The notes beneath the pieces are model-generated. The model was not told where the DNA came from and ran no database searches. It saw nothing but the letters and a program-made list of their open reading frames with translations. From Anabaena sp. UHCC 0187 (lineage in GTDB: Bacteria; Cyanobacteriota; Cyanobacteriia; Cyanobacteriales; Nostocaceae), in assembly GCF_009712035.1 (NCBI RefSeq), contig NZ_VILB01000011.1, positions 293,872-357,871 of the forward strand: DNA of 64,000 nt, in the 5' to 3' direction. Within the stretch, counting starts at the first letter, position 1. The number at the start of each line of letters is the position of its first letter. Below are positions 25,308 through 33,729 of the stretch, piece after piece. The position numbers and the translations under genes were made by a program.

Positions 25308-25625
25308 ATGACTCATATAACATCAAAAAAAGTAGTAAGAAGAGGAAGAATTTTTCCCGAATTGATTATAGCACCAGAAGAATTAGCTAGACGAGAAGCA
25401 GAGGATGAAATATTTTATCAACGTTGTTGGGCAATTTTTGAGCGTGTCCGTCCTGAATATATGGAAAGTCACTATGGTTGGTATATTGCCATAGAACCAG
25501 ATAGTGGAGAATATTTAGTTGATCAGGATAGAATGCAATCTCATAAAAGAATGTTGGAAAAATATCCTCAATCTAGACATTTCGTTTTTTGTTTAAATGA
25601 AACGGGAACAACTGGCACAATATGA
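25308..25625 (+). CDS. Unknown protein paired with an aspartyl-protease-like gene
   Basis: 105 residues from the ATG at 25308 (the frame is open 18 codons earlier). It has a basic start (KKVVRRGRIFPE), a long helix (EELARREAEDEIFYQRCWAI), then YGWYIAIEPDSGEYLVDQD, which resembles a DUF5678-like strand segment. The last codon overlaps the ATG of the next gene (ATGA at 25622), so the two are translationally coupled. I do not recognise a function; the pairing with a clan AA protease-like partner is common enough in cyanobacteria to suggest joint work. Confidence 0.65.
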   Translation: MTHITSKKVVRRGRIFPELIIAPEELARREAEDEIFYQRCWAIFERVRPEYMESHYGWYIAIEPDSGEYLVDQDRMQSHKRMLEKYPQSRHFVFCLNETGTTGTI

Positions 25626-25984
25626 TAGATGGTTATTTTGGAGGTAATGGGCAATTATTTTTTGAGATTGAATTAGTTACTAATGATGGCTTAAATCTTC
25701 CTGTAGATGCCCTATTTGATACGGGCTTTGCAGGTTTTATGGCTATTAATACACAAGATTTAGATGGATTAGAATGGGTGTATAGTGGGGAGGAAATGCT
25801 ACGGACAGCTAAAGGTGAATCAAAATTTCAGATTTATTTAGGTCAAGTGATATTAGACGGAAAGCAGTATCAAATTCCTGTGAATGTGGGTAAAGGAATT
25901 AATGAAGTTTTGCTTGGTTCTGAGTGGTTGAAGTTTTTGCGGTTGGTGGTGGATTTTCCAGAGGGTATTTTGACTTTGGGGTAA
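25622..25984 (+). CDS. Aspartyl-protease-like (clan AA retropepsin) protein
   Basis: 120 residues, no signal peptide, so cytoplasmic. The domain has LPVDALFDTGFAGFMAI with the catalytic DTG (about 33-35), a flap-like loop around TAKGESKFQ, and C-terminal NEVLLGSEWLKFLRLVVDF, matching the LLG..L strand of retropepsins. The gene overlaps the previous one by four bases. Probably active as a homodimer, as in other single-domain retropepsins. Confidence 0.78.
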   Translation: MIDGYFGGNGQLFFEIELVTNDGLNLPVDALFDTGFAGFMAINTQDLDGLEWVYSGEEMLRTAKGESKFQIYLGQVILDGKQYQIPVNVGKGINEVLLGSEWLKFLRLVVDFPEGILTLG

Positions 25985-25986
25985 TT

Positions 25987-26022
25987 TTTTTATCTCACGC
26001 AAAGACGCAAAGGCGCAAAGGA
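25987..26022. repeat. CACGCAAAG(A/G)CGC interspersed repeat
   Basis: TTTTATCTCACGCAAAGACG followed by CAAAGGCGCAAAGG. A closely related copy, ATTTCACGCAGAGGCGCAGA, lies at 42151-42181. This GC-rich repeat is common between genes in Nostocales, often next to a T-run. Confidence 0.75.
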
Positions 26023-26036
26023 AGAGTGCAAAAAAA

Positions 26037-26498
26037 TTAACCCTCTGCAAAACCAGTAAACTGCCTAATATGAGGCGCTCTAAAACCTAGCACAATATCT
26101 GTTTTCGGTACTCCTAACTCTACTAATTGATTAGGAATTCCTTCTTCTGTAAAATCGCGCTGAATCCAAATTTTTCCATCTTTAATATCTACATGAATCA
26201 TTGTACCATAGGTTCTATTTTCACCTTCCCAACCTATATGAACTACTAGATAGCGATTTCTTTGAATATCAAATATTAACTCGATTTCTGTTCCTTCAGA
26301 GCAATGACCGTCTGTATGTGTTGCTAACACTTGTTGTACTAATTCAGGGTAATCTAATTTTTCCATAACATTGGGAACTGGTTTAATTTCTGCAATTGCT
26401 TTACCTGATTCGATGATAATTATGCTTTCTCCTGCTGCTACTTGGTGAAGATAGCTAGTGAAGTTTTTCTGGATTTCATCAATGGTTACGGTTAGCAT
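26037..26498 (-). CDS. Phd-like antitoxin domain fused to XisI
   Basis: 153 residues from MLTVTIDE. Residues 1-43 read as a Phd/YefM-type antitoxin (IDEIQKNFTSYLHQVAAGES then an IIIIESGKAIAEIKP strand). Residues 45-153 read as XisI, the fdxN-element excision controlling factor (FDIQRNRYLVVHIGWEG, IHVDIKDGKIWIQ, LGVPKTDIVLGFRAP, RQFTGFAEG). XisI is normally a separate protein of about 110 residues paired with XisH; no XisH is present here. The frame is continuous, with the XisI start codon retained as Met45. An upstream ATG at 26522 is also in frame. Confidence 0.85.
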   Translation of the reverse strand: MLTVTIDEIQKNFTSYLHQVAAGESIIIIESGKAIAEIKPVPNVMEKLDYPELVQQVLATHTDGHCSEGTEIELIFDIQRNRYLVVHIGWEGENRTYGTMIHVDIKDGKIWIQRDFTEEGIPNQLVELGVPKTDIVLGFRAPHIRQFTGFAEG

Positions 26499-26533
26499 GA
26501 GATGATTCTGTAGGAATATCAATGATAATTAAT

Positions 26534-26701
26534 TTATGATTCATCAGATAATAATTGTTCCAATATTTCTTCTGTAAGTCCTTTAGCTTGAGCATTTTTA
26601 CCAATTCTATCAAAGACAGTTAGTAAATCTTCCTCTGCTTGGTCTTTTGCATATTTAGAGATAATATATTTTACTATCTCTTGATAATTTAATCTTTCCA
26701 T
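26534..26701 (-). CDS. Antitoxin-like small protein (55 aa)
   Basis: Too short for a 60-codon cutoff. It starts ATG at 26701 and stops TAA at 26534-26536. The N-terminus (MERLNYQEIVKYIISKY) resembles the XisI start in the next gene (MEKLDYPELVQQVLA). The tail (NAQAKGLTEEILEQLLSDES) resembles the C-terminal helix of several type II antitoxins. It lies 12 bases after hicB and 35 before the Phd-XisI gene on the same strand. No toxin partner is adjacent unless it is HicA. Function unknown. Confidence 0.65.
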   Translation of the reverse strand: MERLNYQEIVKYIISKYAKDQAEEDLLTVFDRIGKNAQAKGLTEEILEQLLSDES

Positions 26702-26713
26702 AAGACTATAAAG

Positions 26714-26935
26714 TTATGAAGCTATCTGATAAATTACAGGTTTATATCTTGCTTCGGGAATTGGTTTACCTTCTATTTCCGCAGCTTCTAACCAAGCAGC
26801 TTTAGCTTTCAAAACTTCTTGCAGTGCTTCTTCTTCAGTTAAACCAAATCCTGAACAATATTTTAAATCAGGAATATCAGCAATATAACCTTCATCTTCT
26901 TGACTGTAGAAAATATTAATGTGATACTGCTTCAT
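26714..26935 (-). CDS. hicB: HicB-family antitoxin
   Basis: 73 residues with the HicB fold: strand YHINIFYSQEDEGYIADIPDL (about 4-24), then SGFGLTEEEALQEVLKAKAAWLEAA (about 28-52). No C-terminal DNA-binding domain is visible, so it is the short HicB form. The ATG overlaps the TGA of hicA (ATGA at 26932-26935). It binds and blocks HicA in the cytoplasm. Confidence 0.9.
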   Translation of the reverse strand: MKQYHINIFYSQEDEGYIADIPDLKYCSGFGLTEEEALQEVLKAKAAWLEAAEIEGKPIPEARYKPVIYQIAS

Positions 26936-27189
26936 TGCTCATTCTCCAAAGTGAGTGCATATTCTTCAATCAAAATCAAAAATTGACGAACCTGATAAGG
27001 AATAGCTTTACCATTGCGATTTTGTAAGTTAATAAGTTCTGGGATAGTTGGATGTGTAAAAATGTGATGACTACCGTTGATACGTGATAGGGAAAAACCA
27101 AAGGCTTCAACTAAAGTGACTAAATCATCAAATTGAAGATTTTTAGATCCTGAAAGAACTTTCTCCAGTAATTTACGCTTTTTTGACAT
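26932..27189 (-). CDS. hicA: HicA-type mRNA interferase toxin
   Basis: 85 residues of the double-stranded-RNA-binding-like HicA fold, which cleaves mRNA. The catalytic His lies in NGSHHIFTHP (about 59-68), and the supporting RNGKAIPYQVRQFL segment follows. It is upstream of hicB with a four-base overlap, the usual toxin-first order. Together with the 55-aa and Phd-XisI genes it forms a run of four small minus-strand genes of toxin-antitoxin type. Confidence 0.88.
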   Translation of the reverse strand: MSKKRKLLEKVLSGSKNLQFDDLVTLVEAFGFSLSRINGSHHIFTHPTIPELINLQNRNGKAIPYQVRQFLILIEEYALTLENEQ

Positions 27190-27255
27190 TACTTTATTTT
27201 ATCATTGTTTTACATTAAGTTCTATCCTACTATCATTATTCTTTACCTAGTAATA

Positions 27256-27341
27256 ATTCGTAGGTTGGGTTAAGCAAAGCGCAACCCAAAATGGTAAAAT
27301 TATAAAGATGTTGGGTTTTATCCCTCAACCCAACCTACATA
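27256..27341. repeat. GTAGGTTGGGTT/AACCCAACCTAC inverted repeat
   Basis: CGTAGGTTGGGTTAAGC at the left end faces CCTCAACCCAACCTAC at the right end, with GCGCAACCCAA and GTTGGGTTT inside, so two nested hairpins are possible. Same family as the copies at 16.8, 33.4 and 33.7 kb. Confidence 0.85.
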
Positions 27342-27475
27342 ACTGCGTGGACTAAAAACAAGATTTTTGAACACGCGTAGGCGGGTTTTGTCTGTGTAGA
27401 CGCGAATTATATTTGCTGGGTGCTATACTTAAAATACACATAAAATTCAATTAGATATACGTGAGTGTTATTAAC

Positions 27476-27838
27476 ATGAAACGAGACTGGAATCTTGTCA
27501 GACAAATATTGCTTCAAGCTGAATCTTATTCTCCGGGAGTTTATATTGAAAGTTTTACCTGTGAAGGATTTGATGAAGCTACGATTATTGAACATATTGA
27601 AATTATGATTGAGTCCAAATTACTTGATGGTGAGATTGATAAAACTCAGGCAGGCACGTCAGGTTTTTTAGTACATAAAATTACCTGGGAAGGACACAAT
27701 TTTTTAGACAATGCCAAGAATGATACTATATGGAAAAAGGTGATGGCTGAAGCAAAGGAGAAGGGAACATCTACAAGCTTTGTCGTTCTAAATGGACTTC
27801 TAACCAAAGCAGCGCAGAAATATGCAGGATTGGGATAA
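27476..27838 (+). CDS. DUF2513 protein
   Basis: 120 residues from the ATG at 27476 (KRDWNLVRQILLQ). The DUF2513 pattern is seen throughout: N-terminal winged-helix-like segment, GFDEATIIEHIEIMIE, LVHKITWEGHNFLDN, DDT/NDTIWKKV. The family, found in phages and genomic islands, has no firm function and probably binds nucleic acid. It is 12 bases upstream of the HEPN-like gene on the same strand, so they form an operon. A GTG at 27461 would add five residues. Confidence 0.82.
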   Translation: MKRDWNLVRQILLQAESYSPGVYIESFTCEGFDEATIIEHIEIMIESKLLDGEIDKTQAGTSGFLVHKITWEGHNFLDNAKNDTIWKKVMAEAKEKGTSTSFVVLNGLLTKAAQKYAGLG

Positions 27839-27850
27839 GTAGGTAATAAT

Positions 27851-29455
27851 ATGGAATTCAAATTTGTAGACCAGAAAATTGAAAAAACAATTAATCAAAC
27901 TTGGAATACTTTAATTAAACCAAAAAATTATTGTATTGCCTCAACGCTTGAGGATCTAGCAAAATCTTTTAAAACTCCCCATTTAACAATTAATTCCCAA
28001 ATATGGATGTTCAATGATGAATCAATTAAAAAAATGCGCGAATTTACTGATATTTTTTACTTTAAAACTATTTATATAAATAAAAAAACAGAAGAAATTG
28101 CGACTTATGATACTATTTGGAAATCTATAAAAATAGAACTTGAGCTAGAAATAAGTAATATTTATCAAGGTATTGAGAAGAGAAATTTTCAGAATGTAAT
28201 TACAGCAATTTTTTCTCGTATGTCCGAACAAATTAAAAAAATTGACTTCTTTTTTATTTTAGATGGGTTAGAGTTAGAAGAAATAAATCAAATATCTTTT
28301 GGAAATATAAAAATAGTTAAATTCGATAAAAATTTAACGAATGATTTTTATGAAAAGAATATTGAAATCAATCCTTTATATGCTGAAAATCTGAAAAAAA
28401 ATATTGAAGATAATTTTTTGAATAAAGTAGTGATGATATGTTCAGCTTTTGGTGATTCAGATAAGGCAGAGGAAATTGTTAGATACAAATCTAAAGAATT
28501 AATAAATTATTTTAGATATATAATATGTGTTTGGACACATGAAAGAATTTCTGAAAATATTTTTAAAATCAATATTGCTTCAGAAGCTTATACTCAAACT
28601 GAATATTTGCTATACCAAGAAGTTACAAATAATACAACAGGTTCTATAAGAAGTAGAGGAAGAAGAAGTTTACAGAAATTCATTATTAATAAAAAGCTGC
28701 TTAATGATCTAGAAGAAAAAGCTTTTTTAAATGAAGTTAAAACCTTTTTAAATAATGAGCAAATCAGCGAATTAGAAGGAAGTATTATAACTGCAATATA
28801 TTGGACTGGAGAAGCTCAAAATGAATTCGACCTTGATATTGCATTTTTAAAATATTGGACTGCTCTTGAAACTATATTCTCTAACGAGAAGGAAAAAATT
28901 ACTCATGCTTTGTGTAAAGGAATTTCAATTACATTAGCATTGAGTCGTTATCATTTTATTAAAGATTGTGAAACCTTGACTATTTATAAAAGAATTTCTT
29001 ATCTTTATGATAAACGTTCAAAAATCATTCATACTGGATTCAGGAAAAGTATTACTCCATCAGAACTATCGGAAATTTGTAGATATACTTCATATGTAAT
29101 TTTAAGTTTGTTTGATTTCAGAAATCAAGGTTATACAGAATTAAAGCAGATTGGTAGAGAAATTGAAAAACACTATAAAATTGTAAATAAAGAAAATACA
29201 CAGAAAATAACAGCACTGGCTGATAAAATTCAGAAAATCTTAGTAGAGATAAGCACTTTAAATTCAATGAATACAACTACTGAAAAGATGATAATTGCAG
29301 CTAAAAGTATTGAAAATATAGAAAATAATTCCAACTTAATGCAGGAAATTATGGATGTGATAAGACAAAGTGATATTACAGATTTGGCAAAATTACTTAA
29401 TCATCCATCTGCACCTTTTTTAATTGTTGCTTTAGAAGGGTTGCAAAAAAAATAA
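27851..29455 (+). CDS. Large protein with C-terminal Apea-like HEPN domain
   Basis: 534 residues, very rich in Ile, Lys, Asn and Glu, no signal or membrane helix. The N-terminal 300 residues are not recognised. Around 330-430 the protein has the HEPN/Apea pattern: FLKYWTALETIFSNEKEKIT, then YDKRSKIIHTGF with the Rx4-6H signature of HEPN ribonucleases (RSKIIH). A coiled, helical tail follows. HEPN proteins of this type occur in anti-phage and abortive systems. The AT content looks higher than that of neighbours, suggesting acquired DNA. Function unknown; defence is inference. Confidence 0.7.
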   Translation: MEFKFVDQKIEKTINQTWNTLIKPKNYCIASTLEDLAKSFKTPHLTINSQIWMFNDESIKKMREFTDIFYFKTIYINKKTEEIATYDTIWKSIKIELELEISNIYQGIEKRNFQNVITAIFSRMSEQIKKIDFFFILDGLELEEINQISFGNIKIVKFDKNLTNDFYEKNIEINPLYAENLKKNIEDNFLNKVVMICSAFGDSDKAEEIVRYKSKELINYFRYIICVWTHERISENIFKINIASEAYTQTEYLLYQEVTNNTTGSIRSRGRRSLQKFIINKKLLNDLEEKAFLNEVKTFLNNEQISELEGSIITAIYWTGEAQNEFDLDIAFLKYWTALETIFSNEKEKITHALCKGISITLALSRYHFIKDCETLTIYKRISYLYDKRSKIIHTGFRKSITPSELSEICRYTSYVILSLFDFRNQGYTELKQIGREIEKHYKIVNKENTQKITALADKIQKILVEISTLNSMNTTTEKMIIAAKSIENIENNSNLMQEIMDVIRQSDITDLAKLLNHPSAPFLIVALEGLQKK

Positions 29456-29576
29456 GTTAGTGAAATTTTCTCAAAAAAGTTTAAACTTTCATCTTATTTC
29501 TTCTTCCCTTCTTCCCTTCTTCCTTCGCGCTCTTCGTTCCTTCGTGGTTCATTAAACAAATCCATAACACAAAACG

Positions 29577-29610
29577 AAAAAAAAGGGGATAAGCCCAAAA
29601 GCCTATCCCC
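29577..29610 (-). terminator. Intrinsic terminator of ahcY
   Basis: GGGGATAAGCC (29585-29595) pairs with GCCTATCCCC (29601-29610). On the minus strand the stem is followed by eight T residues (complement of 29577-29584), 24 bases after the ahcY stop. The preceding bases (about 29496-29525) are TTCTTCCC tandem repeats. Confidence 0.92.
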
Positions 29611-29633
29611 AAAAAAATCAACTAATTAATGAC

Positions 29634-30917
<1,284 letters not shown>

Positions 30918-31270
30918 TTATCCTTTAAAAAAAATGAAAAATGTACGTGAAAATTTTCGTACTCCCATAGATTGTGCCACGACTCGCAATTTTTTGCTGT
31001 AATTTCCCCATAACTACTCAATGCTACTCTTACCAGCTTGACCTATAAAGATTATCAATCTCTGCCTCCGGGTTGTCATATCCTACAAATATCTGTTATG
31101 AGTATGATGAACAAATAGCCAGATCATAACTATCAACAAAATTTATCTATCTGACGATAGAACAATCAGCAATTAGAGACAGATTCCACCTGACATACAT
31201 CATCTCAATTCCTATGGTGAAAATGACTCTAAAAAATTTACAAATAAACTTTGCTCAAGGAGGTATTTGA

Positions 31271-32878
31271 GTGCGCTTTAAATTTTTGGGGATAACTAGC
31301 GCAATGGTAATCACCATTGTATCAATACCAAAAGCTACAGCCCAAATCCCTCTTTTACCATACTTATCCACTCCTAGCAGTGCAGCTAGTTCTGCGAAAG
31401 ATCCCACTGTTTCCGAATGGGTTTATTTAGATGGTCGTCAATTATTTCAAATTGCCGCATCCAAAAATGATGTTTCCCAACGATTGCAAAATATTCAACT
31501 AAATTTGCAGCAAATTAGTCAAGATTATTTTTATTCAGGTAATCAGAAATTTGATATCAAAATCCTGAAAGTAAATAATTTGCCCGTAATTTACATCAAT
31601 GAAAAATATCTCATGACGGTTAATTCCGATGATGCTGAATTACGTCAGTTAGATCCGGTAACATTAGCCAATCAAATCGCTGGAGATTTGCAAAAAGACT
31701 TAGCAACAGCAAAAGCAGAAAGACAAACTCACTATTTAATTGATCAAGGTAAAATAGCAGGTGGTATTGCCTTAGTAGTTATCTTGTCGAGTTTACTCAT
31801 ATATCATTGGCAACGCCGTTCTCTCAAGGATTCAGGAGAACCAATTTCTCCATCGGTGGAAACAGATGAATCAATTACCACCCAGCTAAATTACCAGCAA
31901 AGTGAGCATTTAGCAGAAGTCAAAAAACGCCTATTCCAATTAACTCAAACAGGAATTTGGGGATGTGGAAGTTTTGTGATTTTGGGGTTATTTCCCTACA
32001 CACGAGCCTTACAAATAGCAGTTCTTGCCGTTGCCCAAATCCCTCTAAAAGTCGGTATTGTCGGATTAGGGACTTATGTAGTAATTCGGTTTAGTTATGC
32101 TCTGATTGACCAATTTACCACAACTATAATTAGCGGTGGAGTGATATTAAAATCAGGTAATTCTGAACGGACACAACTGCGAGTTTCCACATTTTCAGGA
32201 GTGACAAAAAGTATCACCACTCTGCTTTTGATAGGAGTTGGTATTTTAATCGCTTTGATTGCCTTGGGTATAGATATAATTCCTTTATTAGCTGGTGCAG
32301 GTTTAATTGGTGTAGCTGTATCTCTCGCTTCTCAGAACTTAATTAAAGATGCCATTAATGGCTTTTTAATTATTCTCGAAGATCAATATGCTCTGGGTGA
32401 TGTGATTACTGTGGGAGATGTGGGAGGATTGGTAGAAAATCTCAATCTGCGGATGACTCAAGTGCGAGATGCAGAAGGACGTTTAATTACAATTCCTAAC
32501 AGTGAAGTCAAAATTGTTGCCAATCTTTCTAGTCGTTGGTCACGGGCTGATTTAACTATTCCTGTTTCTTACCAAACCGATATTGATCACGCTTTGAAGT
32601 TAATCACAGACGTAGCTGTGGATATGAATCAAGAACCATTCTGGAAGCGGCAAATCCTGGAAAAACCCAGTATTTTGGGAATTGATAATTTTAGCGAGCG
32701 CGGGATGATGATTCGCGTCTGGATTAAAACCCAACCCCTCAAACAATGGGATGTGGCGCGAGAATATCGTCGTCGGCTCAAAATTGCCTTAGATCAAGCC
32801 GGAATAGCAATTCCTATACCACAACAAGCCATCTGGATTAATGATACTCCGTTGTTGAGTTATCAAGAAAATACTTAG
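31271..32878 (+). CDS. MscS-family mechanosensitive ion channel with signal peptide
   Basis: Small-conductance mechanosensitive-type channel of 535 residues. An N-terminal signal peptide (to about residue 24, ending ATAQ) and a periplasmic domain (25-155) precede helices near 162-180, 228-245, 258-277 and 310-335. The pore-forming helix and beta domain follow with AGLIGVAVSLASQNLIKDAI and ALGDVITVGDVGG. The start is GTG, set by AGGAGG nine bases upstream. It releases solutes on osmotic downshock, or conducts ions; the periplasmic domain may add sensing. Confidence 0.92.
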   Translation: MRFKFLGITSAMVITIVSIPKATAQIPLLPYLSTPSSAASSAKDPTVSEWVYLDGRQLFQIAASKNDVSQRLQNIQLNLQQISQDYFYSGNQKFDIKILKVNNLPVIYINEKYLMTVNSDDAELRQLDPVTLANQIAGDLQKDLATAKAERQTHYLIDQGKIAGGIALVVILSSLLIYHWQRRSLKDSGEPISPSVETDESITTQLNYQQSEHLAEVKKRLFQLTQTGIWGCGSFVILGLFPYTRALQIAVLAVAQIPLKVGIVGLGTYVVIRFSYALIDQFTTTIISGGVILKSGNSERTQLRVSTFSGVTKSITTLLLIGVGILIALIALGIDIIPLLAGAGLIGVAVSLASQNLIKDAINGFLIILEDQYALGDVITVGDVGGLVENLNLRMTQVRDAEGRLITIPNSEVKIVANLSSRWSRADLTIPVSYQTDIDHALKLITDVAVDMNQEPFWKRQILEKPSILGIDNFSERGMMIRVWIKTQPLKQWDVAREYRRRLKIALDQAGIAIPIPQQAIWINDTPLLSYQENT

Positions 32879-32935
32879 TCTCAATTTTCATCAACAGTAG
32901 CAAAAAATATTTAATTTTTGTTGCTGAGTAGACAT

Positions 32936-32975
32936 AAAAATGTAGAGATGCTTGCTAGAGCGTTTCTACATTTTT
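32936..32975 (+). terminator. Terminator downstream of the MscS-family gene
   Basis: AAAAATGTAGA (32936-32946) and TCTACATTTTT (32965-32975) pair perfectly over 11 positions. An inner GCT/AGC pairing lengthens the stem, and the T-run belongs to the right arm. It is 57 bases after the stop codon. Confidence 0.75.
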
Positions 32976-33065
32976 GTTGGCTGAATATCTTGCTATTTTA
33001 GTAAATTTGTACTACAATACGGAAATAGTCTTCAAACCTGGAAAGACTTATGGAATAAGGATTTT

Positions 33066-33091
33066 AAGGACTACACCTAAGGACTACACCT
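33066..33091 (+). repeat. Exact 13-bp tandem duplication at a ribosome-binding site
   Basis: AAGGACTACACCT occurs twice in a row and ends directly at the ATG of the 87-aa gene. Each copy carries an AAGGA Shine-Dalgarno-like core, at 8 and 21 bases before the start. Confidence 0.9.
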
Positions 33092-33355
33092 ATGATGAAG
33101 CATTATATTCTCAATCTTAACCCCACCGCCAAACATGAATGGGATCGTTGTATTATCCGTGATCCTTTAACTGCAAAACGTCCAGATATAGCTAAAATAA
33201 TTTCTGAAGCCGTAGGTGCAGATACAGGTAGTTATTTAGTCAGTGTAAATATTGAAGTCACAGTATTAGAAGAAGCATCAGCACCATCACCAGAACAACT
33301 TTCCCTACCGTTTCCAGAAGTGCCTGTACCCACACAACTGCGGGAAGCAGCATAG
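33092..33355 (+). CDS. Small orphan protein (87 aa)
   Basis: Not recognised. The N-terminal half (HYILNLNPTAKHEWDRCIIR) and VSVNIEVTVLEEA suggest beta strands. The end is Pro-rich (SPEQLSLPFPEVPVPT) and probably flexible. No signal peptide or membrane helix. AAGGA occurs twice before the ATG because of an exact 13-base tandem duplication (33066-33091). It lies between two repeats and appears to stand alone. Confidence 0.65.
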   Translation: MMKHYILNLNPTAKHEWDRCIIRDPLTAKRPDIAKIISEAVGADTGSYLVSVNIEVTVLEEASAPSPEQLSLPFPEVPVPTQLREAA

Positions 33356-33729
33356 AAGGTGCAAATTATCCGCTTTGACTAATTTCACTGTCGGTTGGGT
33401 TGACGCAAGGAAACCCAACACCATACAGACTTTTGATTAAGCCCAAAAATTAGATAGCACTTTAGCCAATTATATCTCTAATACTAGCACAAAAAGTCAA
33501 GGGGTATTTATCAATCCTGTAAAAACCTATTTTCGTTACCTTATTGATAACATTATCAATATTATTGAGAATAGAGAGAATTTTTCTCAATAAACATCAA
33601 CTTTACCAATTTTGCGAAAATGTCTATTTAAAAAACTTATACAAGGGTGGGTTGGGTTGACTTGAGTATAGTTCCCAACACTTTCCAAACTCTATTCTTC
33701 TTCCTGAGACCTAATTCCTAATTCCTCAA
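33356..33729. other. Intergenic region with GTTGGGTT repeats
   Basis: Contains CGGTTGGGTTGACGCAAGG facing AACCCAAC (33393-33419) and GGGTTGGGTTGACTTGAG with TTCCCAACAC (33648-33681), members of the GTTGGGTT family. A TTATTGATAACATTATCAAT palindrome lies at about 33541-33560. Nothing else was recognised. Confidence 0.7.
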
